NCBI GenBank assembly: GCA_023853785.1
Contig: JAJIRX010000752.1
Location: forward strand, 16,200 to 80,199
Direction of reading: 5' to 3'
Length of the DNA stretch: 64,000 bases
From: Psilocybe azurescens
Lineage: Eukaryota > Basidiomycota > Agaricomycetes > Agaricales > Agrocybaceae
In this document: positions 1-9,789 of the stretch, piece after piece
Layout of the letters: every line of letters begins with the position of its first letter
Position numbering within the stretch: the stretch's first letter is position 1
Notes under the pieces: model-generated
What the model saw: only the letters and a program-made list of their open reading frames with translations
Database searches by the model: none
Told to the model about the DNA's origin: nothing
Program-made: the position numbers and the translations under genes

Positions 1-2987
1 TTCAGGCTGCATCTCTTCCACCTATCTCTCGTTCTGTCACGCCACACAGTGTTCTGGTCCACACTCGCTCTCCTTCACTATCTATATCAACATCTGGTGA
101 GGTTGAAACCAGTAACATCAACACCACTGCTGCTGAAGAAACTATTTCTCGTAAACCATTCACTCCTTATGAGTCCACCCTTGCTTCTGTTCTCAAGGTT
201 CCAATGGATCTGACACGTCAGCACCCACCCAAAGACCTTCCTGGCCAGTATCGTCGCTATTGTGCTGTTAGTGCTGCTCTTGACCAGATGGCTAAAATCT
301 CAAAGTGGCCTGACAGACCACCAACTGAGAAGCAAGTCATCGAGCTTTTCATTGGGAAGAGTCAATGGAGTAACATGTGGCGTCCAACTTTTAAAAGGGC
401 TGCTCAGTATTTTCCCAAGATGAGCAAGTGGCTTAATGGGGATTCTGATAGCATGACAGCAGTAGAGCTCTGGGGTGATGATGCAAGGTATACTTTGAAA
501 AATTTACAGGAATGGATGGATAATGATGGAAAGATGCTAAAGAAGGAAAAAGTTGTTGCTGTTGAGGAAAAGGTCAGAGCAAGTTCATCAAAGGATACAT
601 CTGAGCAGGAGAAGTCAAAGAAGAAGAAGAAGAAGAAGCAATCTGAGCAGTAAGTAGGAAGAATATAAATATATGCAATGTACTTTTAAATGTTTTAAAA
701 TCTAACTGTTTGTATACTGTGATTTTTTCAGATCTTTTATAACAATCTACTTGATGGCTATATCACCTCTACTTCCTCTATTCTGGCTGCTTATCTGTCT
801 TGCATATCTTCCTGGTGTATCAGCATCAGGACCAACAACACCATTTCCTAATATTACATTTTTGGCTTTTAGCAATTTTGTGTCAACAACATTTAATCCA
901 GATATTTCTTTGGAAACTGTGCTGCTAGTCTTTTTTCTCTAGTAGAAAATCCAGACTTGCTTAATTTACATGCTCGCCAAAAGCATCCAAGTTTACAGGA
1001 TGAAAAGCGCATAATTGCTACAAGTTGGATGAAGACTTTGAGTCGTGCATTAAAAATCGACTTGATACTGGTCTTTCTATGCTTTTTCAACAAAACCAAT
1101 TTATGTCTGATACCTGGGAAACTGTATTAGCTGTAAAGCTTAATAATTTTTCTGAAGTTCTTGGTCTTACACCCTATAAACAAGGTGCTTTCTATCAAAA
1201 ATTGGAAAATGTTTCTCAAAAGTGTATTGAACCAGTGCGGATAATCTGCCCTCTTAACATGATATGTATAACTCCATTATGCAGATCTCGACATATTAGG
1301 GTATATACCCGTGGACGTGATTTACCATTGGTGACTTTGCTCAAAGGATCATCTATATTTAAAAATGTCCCTGTGTTAACAGGAGAATGCACCAAATGCC
1401 ACACATTATATTCTGCAGATCATCAAACTTATCATAATAATGACACTCGTAATGAGAGATATCTAAATTTTCCTAAATACATCCAGATTGGAAGCAATAT
1501 CTGGGTTGATTATGTTTTTGCAAATGCACTAATGAATGGCATATACTCATTTCATGCATCTGCAAATACATATACTCAATATTGGAACAATAGCTTTGGC
1601 ACTATTGATTCTGCTAATATATTTAAACTTAGTCGGAAACAAGTCTGGCAAGCTTTTGTACGGCACTCTATTAGGGTTGTGGCTGCATCTTTACACACAA
1701 CATTTGAAACTATTTCTGATATTGATATTGATGATCTTACTCAGCATGCCTTTGCTATACTTGGAAATGGTGGTGAAATTCCTGGTGCAAGAGAACATTC
1801 TTGTTCTGATTGTACCAAGCCATACAAAGAGACTGTTCAAGACAAAGATCCTATTCCAGGTACATTACCTGTTAAGCTATATACTTTAGATGGTGTTGTT
1901 ATGGGGCCACAGGTTTGTTTTTTGGCTTTTGTTTTATTTTTAAGTTTATACTAATTTTGTGAACTTAGATTTGTGCTTTTGATGGTTGCACCAATGATCT
2001 TATTAATGCACGTGGTGGTTCACTTTGTACAATGCATGAAGTTGAACTTGCAAACAAATGCCGGATGGTTGGCTGTGACAGTGATAAATTTGAAGAAACT
2101 CAAGCTTGCAGGCAACATCAAGACAACTGGAAGCAAAGTGTGCAAGCCCGTAGTAAAGAAACTCTCAATGGTATACGTCGCATTCTTCAAAGGCCTGGTG
2201 AACATCAAGAATGGCAACAAATTCCTGAAGGAGCTATTCAGAAACCACATGATGAAGAGATTGATGAGAATACTCATTCTACACAACGACGAAAACATTA
2301 TTTTTCACCTAATCGTTCATATTGTGTTGAAACTGCATGTGCACCTTGTGGAGTTGTTCTTGCATGGACTAAATTTGACAAGTCTGAGTCTCCAACAAAT
2401 ATTCTCCGCTGGCTAGAGCATCTATTTCCAAATAAAGATGAAAGACCAGCTTACATTTGTATTGATAAAGCATGTCAAGTTTTTAAAACAGCTGTTAAAC
2501 TCAGGTTATGGAATGAGTGGAAACAGACAACTCGTTTTATTGTGGACTCTTATCACTATACCAATCATAAGGCAACTGATGAAGTTTGCCGGAAATGGTG
2601 TAATCCTGCACCCAAAGATGGCAGTGCTCCAAATCTTGTGGGTGAAAAAGTTGATGAAAATGGAAACCTCATTCAATATAGAGAATTTAATACTCAAGTC
2701 TGTGAGCAACTTAATGCTTGGCTTGGTGGCTATGAATCTATCTTAAAGCGAATGACATCCAAAAATTTCAATTGGTTTATACATACAATGTTGGTTTATC
2801 ATGTGAAGCATGTTCTTGGCAGGTTATCATCTTCAAAAATGAGGACTCAATAGATGATGAAAGTAGTGAAGAAGAGGAATCTAGTGCAAGTAGTAATAGT
2901 AGCCAGAGTAGCAGCCAGACAACCCAAAGTGATGAAAATAGTGAGTCAACAGATAGTAGTGATGATGAAATGCATGTCTCAGATTAA
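1..2987 (+). pseudogene. KDZ-associated CxC5/CxC6 transposase-like gene, 5' end outside window
   Basis: The frame is open from position 3, so the gene starts before the window. Exon 1 runs to 649 and ends in a Lys-rich stretch. A GT..AG intron (650-731) joins it in frame to the CxC5-like part (732 on; 'VKLNNFSEVLGLTPYKQGAF' near 1130, C-x2-C pairs near 1390). A second intron (about 1910-1970, after 'VVMGPQ') leads to a CxC6-like cluster ('CAFDGCTNDL', 'CRMVGCDS') and then 'YICIDKACQV', 'RFIVDSYHYTNH', 'CRKWCNPAP' and 'CEQLNAWLGGYESILKRM'. These are hallmarks of the basidiomycete CxC5/CxC6 proteins found with KDZ transposons. The D-x-A-C and H-rich blocks recall the KDZ catalytic core (inference). 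The CxC5 frame breaks near 925 and near 1058. An acidic Ser/Glu tail (2830-2987) lies in another frame. Probably a decayed element. Confidence 0.8.
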
Positions 2988-3007
2988 ATAAATATTATAC
3001 AATTTTC

Positions 3008-3290
3008 TCTATTTATTTTGATTTCTACTTATTTATTGTATTAAGCTTATCAGAGTCCAGTGGACTCCAGTGGACTTGCTTATATACTAAGTGTAAAAAG
3101 ATAAACAGAGTCCAATGGAGTCCACTGGAGTCCACTGGACTCTATTTATTTTGATTTCTACTTATTTACTGTATCAAGTCTACCAGAGTCCAGTGGACTC
3201 CAGTGGACTCCAGTGGACTCTATTTATTTTGATTTCTACTTATTTACTGCATCAAGTCTACCAGAGTCCAGTGGACTCCAGTGGACTCCA
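3008..3290. repeat. Three-copy higher-order repeat linking minisatellite blocks
   Basis: An AT-rich block starting 'tctatttattttgatttcta' recurs at about 3008, 3139 and 3218. Each copy continues through 'tcaagtctaccagagtcc' (diverged in the first) into GTCCAGTGGAC units. The last two copies are 79 bp apart. The array therefore grew both by 10-bp units and by a larger unit. Short open frames across it are translated repeat. Confidence 0.85.
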
Positions 3291-3440
3291 GTGGACTCCA
3301 GTGGACTCCACTGGACTCTGTTCACCTTTTACACTTAGTATATAGCCAAGTACAGTGGAGTCCAGTGGAGTCCACTGGAGTCCACTGGAGTCCAGTGGAG
3401 TCCACTGGAGTCCACTGGAGTCCACTGGAGTCCATATGGA
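3050..3440. repeat. Palindromic 10-bp minisatellite (GTCCA-S-TGGAC)
   Basis: Dense tandem units of TCCAGTGGAC, switching near 3350 to the opposite phase TCCACTGGAG. Each unit is an imperfect palindrome around one central G or C. A linker 'tatatactaagtgtaaaa' occurs near 3085, inverted near 3335, and again near 9120. The last unit runs straight into the coding start of the Tc1 transposase remnant. Confidence 0.9.
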
Positions 3441-4416
3441 CTGTGTGGGGGATGGTAAAGTACTGCGGAAAATTGCTGCCAAACTTGGTGTTGGGAAGTC
3501 TACTATAGGGGAGATACGCTCTGGGATGGAGTTACCTATGAAGGAAAACCATGGAGGCCGTCCTTCTAAGCTCACTCCCCATGACCGCTGCCATCTGGTT
3601 CGACTTGTTACCACTGGAAAAGCCGATACTGCCACACAACTCTGCCACCAGCTTCTCAATATCACAAACACATCTATCTCCATCCAAACCATTCGAAATT
3701 CCCTCAAAAAAGAGGATCTTGTGGCAAGAGTCAAGGTCAAAAAGCCATTGCTCTCCAAGAACCATAGGAAGGCTTCGCTTGGAATTTGCCCAGAAGTATG
3801 AACACTGGACAGAAGAAGACTGGAAATGTGTTATGTTCACAGATGAGACCAAGATCAATTGCATTGGGTCAGATGGAAGGCAGTGGGTGTGGAAAAAGGC
3901 CAGTTCTCCTCTCCAAACTCAGCATATACAGCAAACCATCAAATTTGGAGGAGGACATGTGATGATTTGGGGTTGTATGACAACAAGTGGTGTTGGATAC
4001 ATGTGCAGAATAGAAGGCAGGATGGATGGAGAACTCTATGTGAGCATTTTGGATGACCATGTCTTTCAAACTCTGGAGTATTACGACCTCGATCGGGAAA
4101 ACTTCATCTTCCAGCAGGATAATGATCCCAAGCACACATCCAAAAGGCTCAGAAATGGTTTAAAGACCAAGAAGTAGAGCTTCTAGACTGGCCAGCACAA
4201 TCCCCAGACCTCAATCCCATTGAACATCTGTGGCATATCCTCAAAATGCGCCTTGCAGAATATGAAAATGCTCCAAAGAGTATCCAGGAGTTGTGGGATA
4301 GAGTACAGGAGGAGTGGGAGAAAATACCCAAGGAGGACTGTGTGAAATTGATCAATAGTATGCCTAGAAGGGTTGCAGCTGTTTTGAGGGCAAATGGAGG
4401 CCACACAAAGTACTAG
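3437..4416 (+). pseudogene. Tc1 transposase (DD34E), two frameshifts
   Basis: The N-terminal part shows two helix-turn-helix regions ('RKIAAKLGVGKSTIGEI' and 'GRPSKLTPHDRCHLVRLV'), the paired-like DNA-binding unit of Tc1 transposases. The catalytic core reads 'MFTDETKIN' (first Asp codon 3842-3844), 'FQQDNDPKHTSK' (second Asp) and 'SPDLNPIEHLW', whose Glu completes the triad. Across the second frameshift there are 34 residues between the second Asp and the Glu: DD34E. Frame changes sit near 3772 (one base too many) and near 4141 (one A short in an A run). The C-terminus ends 'GGHTKY' at 4416. No start codon of the original protein is visible, because the 5' end is minisatellite. Confidence 0.9.
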
Positions 4417-4657
4417 TTTATATAGATACCCATATTCCAACGGGCCGCAAAGAAACTGTCCGGATGTGTTATTTTCATAAAGTATTTAATAATAATAGAT
4501 AAACCAAACAAATACAAACATATATTATACCTCCTGAAAGCTGTGATGCAGGGCTTTCCAGTACATTTTGAATCATGTAATTTCATTAAGATTACATGAC
4601 ACTATAGTCAATTTAAGTTCAATTTCCAAAACATCCGGACAGTTTTTTGAGTCACTG
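3440..4657 (+). mobile_element. Tc1-family DNA transposon, copy 1, left end missing
   Basis: This remnant carries a transposase reading region followed by an intact right terminal repeat ending in 'gtttttt gag tcactg' at 4657, with TA at 4658-4659. The right end matches both ends of the second copy at 28818-29627, so the element is identified without a database. The matching left terminal repeat is absent. Its place is taken by the palindromic minisatellite. The right end abuts a gypsy retrotransposon fragment, which suggests insertion into it. Confidence 0.85.
4430..4657. repeat. Right terminal inverted repeat of Tc1 copy 1
   Basis: About 225 bp. The inner boundary carries 'aaagaaactgtccggatgtg' near 4447 and the outer end carries 'acatccggacagttttttga'. 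The 11-bp core CTGTCCGGATG thus appears at both ends of the repeat in opposite orientation. It aligns almost base for base with 29403-29627 in copy 2. Confidence 0.88.
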
Positions 4658-4659
4658 TA

Positions 4660-4985
4660 CTTGTGGCTGCATATTCAGCACATGGGATCGCAGGAATTGT
4701 GTTGTTTGATTCCCATATTCCAACAGTGAGCTGCAAGGGCTTCTTCTTGATCTTTTGAAGGTACTTCAGCCTTTCTTCTACTGAAGGGAATTTGGTGTGT
4801 TTGAATGCAGCAGGGATTGCAATAGAAGAGTATCTGAGGATCAATTCAAACGGTGTTCTCTGTCTGTCCACATGTCTTCAGTTATTGTGAGTGAATTTGA
4901 GAGTTCCAAGTCATTCATGCCAGTCTTCTGGGTGAGATGAGCAATATATAGATAGATAGGCTTCAATTTCTGTGTACTTTGCAGT
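4660..4985 (-). pseudogene. Ty3/gypsy integrase fragment
   Basis: On the minus strand the frame reads 'YTEIEAYLSIYCSSHPEDWHE', then a stop, then 'RQRTPFELILRYSS', 'IPAAFKHTKFPSVEERLKYL' and, in another frame, 'QEEALAAH'. This is the C-terminal integrase stretch of basidiomycete gypsy polyproteins. Only about 100 codons survive, with at least two stops and a frame change. The fragment ends at the right terminus of Tc1 copy 1. No reverse transcriptase, RNase H or LTR is visible nearby. Confidence 0.75.
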
Positions 4986-4989
4986 GCCC

Positions 4990-5310
4990 CCATATTCTGT
5001 TGGACTCCAACAGACTTTCACCAGACCCAGCCAATTCCAATGAACAGTCCATTGGACATCCAACAAATTCTGTTGGACTTGACAAAATTCCACTACCAGT
5101 CCAGTCAGAGTCCAGCCAAATTCTGGTCAAAGTCCAGTCAAGTCACTTTAAGACAGAAAACAGGTGGACTGGCCAGACTGTCCAGTCCATTGGACTTCTG
5201 TTGGACTTCCACCAGACTCTCAGCACTTAATTAGACCAGATCCAAGAGTTCTCTGTCCAGTGGATATCCAGTGGATGTCCAATAGAGTCCACTGGACTGT
5301 TATTGGTTTA
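4990..5310. repeat. Degenerate GTCCA/TGGAC repeat block
   Basis: Irregularly spaced GTCCA and TGGAC half-sites with spacers of varying length, such as 'tccattggac', 'tgttggact' and 'tccagtggat'. Same half-site vocabulary as the tight array at 3050-3440, but diverged or never homogenised. Confidence 0.65.
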
Positions 5311-5320
5311 ATTAAAGACT

Positions 5321-5703
5321 TTATTGAAGAAATCCAATTACTGCATCTTCACTCTCCACCTCTTCCTCCTGAACTTCAGAGACATGCTGACAAGTGAAAA
5401 GTTTTTGGACAATAGTGTCCTCAGTCGTGAATGACATGGGAATAAACTGATAAATAATTAAAATTGATATCACAATGAAAAATTTCTACAGAGTGAGATT
5501 GGCAGCTACAGAAGATGTCAGAATTGCCTCTTTAACAGGCTTAGGAGGTGGAGCCTTTGCAACCCTGCTATCCTTAAGAACACTCTTCATCCTGGATGAA
5601 ATTGATAAATAACTAAAAATAATATAATAGAAAATATTCTTACAGAGTAAGATGTCCTGCTGCTTTTTCAGATGCAGCCCTGGCAGGTTTGCCACTAGAT
5701 TTT
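5321..5703 (-). CDS. Small basic/acidic multi-exon gene, unrecognised
   Basis: Three minus-strand exons can be proposed: 5644-5703 (Lys/Ala-rich, 'GKPARAASEKAAG'), 5490-5591 ('KAPPPKPVKEA') and 5321-5446 ('EDTIVQKLF', then 'EVQEEEVESEDAV', stop at 5321). Introns of 52 and 43 bp have GT..AG ends. The last junction does not keep the most protein-like frame, so there is either a frameshift or a wrong exon edge. Composition resembles the ORF at 7849-8073 ('RKQARAAS', then an acidic run), suggesting two diverged copies of one small charged protein. The first exon is not found. No function is proposed. Confidence 0.35.
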
Positions 5704-5809
5704 CTAATAATAAGAATATATTTGAGTACACAGCTATGTTAATTTAGAAAACAAAAAGAAGTAGAAAAATGTGTCGATTAGGCTATACCAGGTGTACTTT
5801 ACCTCCACC

Positions 5810-6075
5810 CAGGTATTCCATATGGAGTCCACCAACTCCATATAAAAGTGGTGGACTCCACATGGACTCCACCTGGAACATATGTAAATGTTCAAAAATT
5901 GACTTTGATAGGTGGAGTTCAGGTGGACTCCAAATAATTCCACTTGAGTCCAACTGTAGTCCAGGTGGAGTTCAATTAGAACCCACCTGGACTCCAGATG
6001 GACTCCAGTTGGAGTTTCAACTTTAACTTCACATAAGATGAAATGGAATCCAGTTGGATTTCAACTGGAATATAT
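5810..6075. repeat. Relaxed palindromic repeats (TCCA-NN-TGGA type)
   Basis: Many short palindromes made of TCCA and TGGA with two-base centres, such as 'tccatatgga', 'tccacatgga', 'tccacctgga' and 'ccagttgga'. They extend the half-site theme of 3050-3440 but with a different centre size. They are followed by AT-rich 'atattaatagctatgtacta', which has a counterpart near 9300. Confidence 0.7.
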
Positions 6076-6260
6076 TAGTCTTTTAATCTTAGTGGAAATT
6101 CATGAGCATAATATAATATATTAATAGCTATGTACTACATTATTATTTAGTTGTGAGATCCATCATTGAAACAAAAAAACAAAACAAAAACATAACAGAC
6201 AAAAAGCTGGGCAGGAGGGTATGTACTTGGATTAAATGAATGAACAAACATATAAATGTA

Positions 6261-6295
6261 AAACAAAAACAAAAACAAAAACAAAAACAAAAAAA
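6261..6295. repeat. (CAAAAA)n simple repeat
   Basis: About six units of aaaaac. It precedes a run of A then G ('aaaaaaggggggtggga', near 6320), a purine tract that recurs near 9385. Confidence 0.9.
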
Positions 6296-6349
6296 GTGAA
6301 AAAGAAGTAAAAAATCAAAAAAGGGGGGTGGGAGGGTGATCATATCAGT

Positions 6350-7130
6350 CGTAGCCCCGCCAAACGTGTTGGTCAAGTCATATGCTCCATCGTTGTTGTG
6401 GCCATGGTACACATCTGCCATATGCATTGTCATCCTTATCCTTGTCTTTGTGGCTGCTGCATCTGTCACATGTGTTGTGGTTGTTGTATGTGGCCCTGTC
6501 TGTTGTGGTTGTTGTACGTGTTGTCATCGTCGTCATGGCCATTGTGCATGCAGCTGTTCGCATCATATGTGTTGCGGTATGTGCCGTGCGCATTGTTATT
6601 GTTGTTGTTGGTACGTGTTGTGCCCGCCATTGTATGTGCTGTCGTTGTACTGTACGTGTTGCAGTACATGCTGTACATACGCAGCGTCGTCATCGGCCTA
6701 TATCAGAAGGAGAGGGGGTGGTTAGTGGCGGCAGTACGTGGGATTTGCAACTTCACGTGGTGTCGCTGGCCTTGTTTGCGTTGCCTCCCCTTGTTCCGCC
6801 TTGTGCCCCACCCACCTCACTTTACCTCATACCTCAATCCCCACCCCCTCGTTCCCCATTGGTCCGGTGTTGTTGTCGTCATATACAGATCCATTGTTGT
6901 TGTTGTTGTTGTCTTTGTACTGCGTACACATGTACAGTGTCATCACCATCGTACACAGATGCATTATCATTGTGCATGGCCTGGGTTAGTGGTGACGCAA
7001 TGCATGTCAGGTTGGGTTGGCGGGTGCCTGGCTCCAACCAACAACAGCGAGGTGGTGGGGCAAGCATGATGGTGGCAGCAGGGTGGTGGTGGTGGTGGTG
7101 GTCAGAAGGCAAGGTGGGGTGGTCAGAGTA
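6350..7130. repeat. Trinucleotide-biased GTT/GTC/GTG low-complexity block
   Basis: The strand is dominated by gtt, gtc, gtg and tgg triplets with a clean 'tgttgttgttgttgttg' run near 6895 and a 'ggtggtggtgg' run near 7090. Long open frames exist on both strands, but their translations are only runs of V, C and H or N, T and D. This is expanded repeat, not protein. Confidence 0.75.
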
Positions 7131-7244
7131 ACCAACGGACCAATGTGGCAACAATGAGTCACGCATGTGACATTGTTTAATGCTTGCCGAAAATTGCCGA
7201 GAAATGATCTGAATTGATATGTAGGGCATCAATTTTTGTTAGAC

Positions 7245-7333
7245 AACAAAGCCTTTGTGGCCTAGTCAGTTTATTGCTTGTATTTGGTGTTCTTGGATGC
7301 CCAAGTTCAATTCCTGCTAGTGCATTTTTTTTT
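7245..7333 (+). other. tRNA-like Pol III unit (boxes A and B plus T run); possible SINE head
   Basis: A box A-like 'tggcctagtcag' (7258-7269), a box B-like 'gttcaattcc' (7305-7314) and a T9 run (7325-7333) lie in tRNA order and roughly tRNA spacing. The D stem, T stem and acceptor do not pair well: the 3' 'tagtgca' has no 5' complement. It is therefore not a good tRNA gene. A tRNA-derived SINE head or tRNA pseudogene fits better. Confidence 0.45.
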
Positions 7334-7379
7334 ACACTATAATAAAATATAATAAAATATAAATAAAATCTGGGGACCT

Positions 7380-7660
7380 TCCTCCACCTGGAGTCCATTT
7401 GAATCTGGCCCTAAAATTGTGTATTCATGCTGATATACATGATTTATGACTCAAATCCACATGAAATCCATATGGAGAATGTGGAACTCCACATGAAGTT
7501 CCACATGGAGTTCACATGGAGGATGAGTGGATTCTAGCTGGACTCCAGGTGGAGCCTCCACCTCTAAATGGCTGGTACACCTGCCAAAAAAGAGTCACCA
7601 AACTCCATGTGGACTCCACTAACTCCATGCTGGAGTTGGTGGACTCCACATGGAATACCT
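7380..7660. repeat. Relaxed TCCA/TGGA palindrome block
   Basis: Repeated 'ccacatggag', 'ccatatggag' and 'ccacctggag' with variable spacing. Same family as 5810-6075. Confidence 0.7.
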
Positions 7661-7848
7661 GGGTGAGGGTAAAGACCTCTATACCAGCAGACCTCTACAG
7701 GTCATGACATATAGAGACACCCATAGACATGAGATCATAATCTATGCATTTACTGGTTGAAAAATACATACACATTCTCTCTTTTTTACTGCACGTTTCC
7801 TGTCAACAAATTTATTTTAGCAGCAAATTTAGGAATATTTTATTTTTC

Positions 7849-8073
7849 TCACTTGTTTTGCTTGACTGGCTTACTCTTGATACCAACAGATTCACCTTCA
7901 CCAATCCCACCATCAGTCTCCTCTTCTTCATCCTCAACAGCAACCTTCTTGGTAGGTGGTGCAGCAGAGGCATCAACAGCAGATGCAGCCCTGGCCTGCT
8001 TTCTGGTGCTCCTATGAGTCTTGGGAGGGGAGTTAGGGACAATAGCAGTGTTCTTGAAAGCTTTGGGAGCCAT
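7849..8073 (-). CDS. 74-aa charged protein, unrecognised
   Basis: An uninterrupted frame from an ATG at 8073. The N-terminal half is basic ('PPKTHRSTRKQARAAS'), the middle is Ala/Lys ('APPTKKV'), then comes an acidic run 'VEDEEEETDGG' and a Lys-rich end. No signal peptide, membrane segment or known domain is visible. The composition suits a small nuclear or nucleic-acid-binding protein, which is inference only. A similar basic-then-acidic layout occurs at 5321-5703. It may belong to the surrounding repeat unit. Confidence 0.4.
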   Translation of the reverse strand: MAPKAFKNTAIVPNSPPKTHRSTRKQARAASAVDASAAPPTKKVAVEDEEEETDGGIGEGESVGIKSKPVKQNK

Positions 8074-8329
8074 AGCAAGGAAGCTAGGTCACTAGGATGA
8101 GCTTAGATGGTGGTGGATGAAGAAAGAGATAACAGATCATGCAACTTGTCAAGTTGGGCAGACATTACATAAGCTCTTTCTCACCAGAAACTGCTGTTCT
8201 CAAAAATATTCTAAGTCCAATCTGACAGAAACTTCTGTTTTATGCTAACCCAGACATTCAGAGAGCTTGAAAATAGTATATAACAAAGCTAACTACAACA
8301 TGTATGTATAGAAAAGTAACTACACTACA

Positions 8330-8590
8330 AAATTGGACAGAGTGGGTGTGAAACAGAGGGCAACAGCACTACAAAGGGGATGGGGTGGGTGTGGTATGCA
8401 AAATGGAAGGCAACAGCATGTAAAACAGGGGCAGGTGACAATCCAAAGGGGGATGGGATGGGTGTTGCATGCAAAATGGAGGGTGATGGCAGTCCAAAGG
8501 GGGATGGGGTGGGTGCCATATGTGAAACAGAGGGTAATGGCTGTCTGAGAGGGCACAGTGTGCTGTCACATGCAAAACGGGGGGGGGGAA
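8330..8590. repeat. G-rich tandem repeat, about four units
   Basis: Units of roughly 50-60 bp built on 'aaagggggatggggtgggtg' followed by 'atgcaaaatggaggg'. Open frames on both strands are translations of the repeat. Several G runs per unit could form a G-quadruplex on the plus strand (inference). Confidence 0.75.
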
Positions 8591-8869
8591 AGATGAAGAG
8601 TGGGAAGAATTGAATCAGCGCCACGGGTTCACAAACATTTGAGTCATGTGACTTTGAACTTGTCACATTGGACCACTCACCCTGTGGACTGAACAAAATA
8701 CAGAATTCTGTTGATAAGGACCATATACACTCAGAAAAATATATCAGTCTATTGACTCTATACTCTCTACTGTGTTCTATGTGTGATATCTCTTTAATTG
8801 ATCTAAGTTCTATTTTTCTAATAATATTTTCTTTTTATTAATACTAACATGAACAACCCTCTGTGCTTG

Positions 8870-9250
8870 CTGTCCATTGGACTTTCATTGGAATTCCGTT
8901 GGTCTTGTCTGTTGGAATTCCAATGGTCATGTCTGGTGGGATTCCAATGGACTTCCATTGGTCCTGTCCGGTCATTTTCATTGGACTTTGATTGCTGGTT
9001 TGGCATTATTCCAGTGGAAAGTCCACCCGGACAGTCCATTGGACTTGTAGTCTGACCAGACATTCACCAGTACTTTACCATCCCCCACACAGTCCATATG
9101 GAGTCCAGTGGACTTGCCTATATACTGAGTGTAAAGGTAAACAGAGTCCAGTGGACTCCAGTGGATTCCACTGCACTTTAGTAGATCTTATACTATACAG
9201 TGAATATGGACTAGAATAACTGTAGTCCACTGGAGTCCACTGGACTTGAT
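8870..9250. repeat. GTCCA/TGGAC repeat block with inverted copy of the 3.3-kb junction
   Basis: Degenerate 'ccattgg' and 'ccaatgg' palindromes (8870-9050) give way to tight TCCAGTGGAC units (9100-9250). Positions 9068-9150 are an inverted copy of about 3320-3464, including 'cagtactttaccatccccca' and the 'tatatactgagtgtaaa' linker. Confidence 0.8.
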
Positions 9251-9369
9251 ACAGTAAATAAATTCAATCTTAATATAAATTCAGATTAGTGGAATACAGT
9301 ATATTAATAACTATTTAATACATTACTACATATCTACATGCAAGGGCCAAGACAAAAGGAAGAAAAAGC

Positions 9370-9720
9370 AAATAAAATAAAAAATAAAAAAGGGGGGCAG
9401 GAGCAGTACTTTACCATTGTACGTGTCATCCGTTGGGTTGTCTGTCAGGTCATTGGTACTGCATCCGTATCTGTTGCTGTTGCAGCCACTGTACCCATCC
9501 TTGTCGCTGTTGCAGCCGCAGTCCCCATCCTCATCATTGTTGCAGCTGTCGTCCCTGTCCCTGTCCACGTTCTCGTCCTCGTCCATGTTGTCCCCGTTGT
9601 CCCCATTGCTGTTGCAGCCACCATCCCTGTCCTCGTTGTTGTCACAGCCGTTGTCCCGCGCCCACGCCCTTGTCCCTGTCATCCCTGTCCGTCCTTGTCG
9701 CTGTCGCGAGGGATGAGAGT
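9370..9720. repeat. Purine tract plus GTC/GTT/GCA trinucleotide array
   Basis: An A-rich then G-rich tract ('aaaataaaaaaggggggca', about 9375-9397) precedes a long array of gtt, gtc and gca triplets, for example 'cgctgttgcagccgcagtc'. Open frames are only V/A/P or D/N/G repeats. The order AT block, purine tract, trinucleotide array matches 6070-7130. Confidence 0.7.
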
Positions 9721-9789
9721 GGATGAGCTGAACAGACCCAAACACATACAGAGGTATTGTCTCTCTGTTACTTCCAGGCACAGGTTGCA

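Noticed and set aside
4608..4871. 87-codon minus-strand ORF as a gene
   Set aside because: It is a chimera of a gypsy integrase scrap and the Tc1 terminal repeat.
6336..7131. Overlapping long open frames on both strands, some very Cys-rich
   Set aside because: They are translations of GTT/GTC/GTG triplet expansion. Composition flips with frame and no conserved phrase appears.
7258..7324. A functional tRNA gene
   Set aside because: Acceptor and T stems do not pair and no clear anticodon arm is seen. Kept only as a tRNA-like element.
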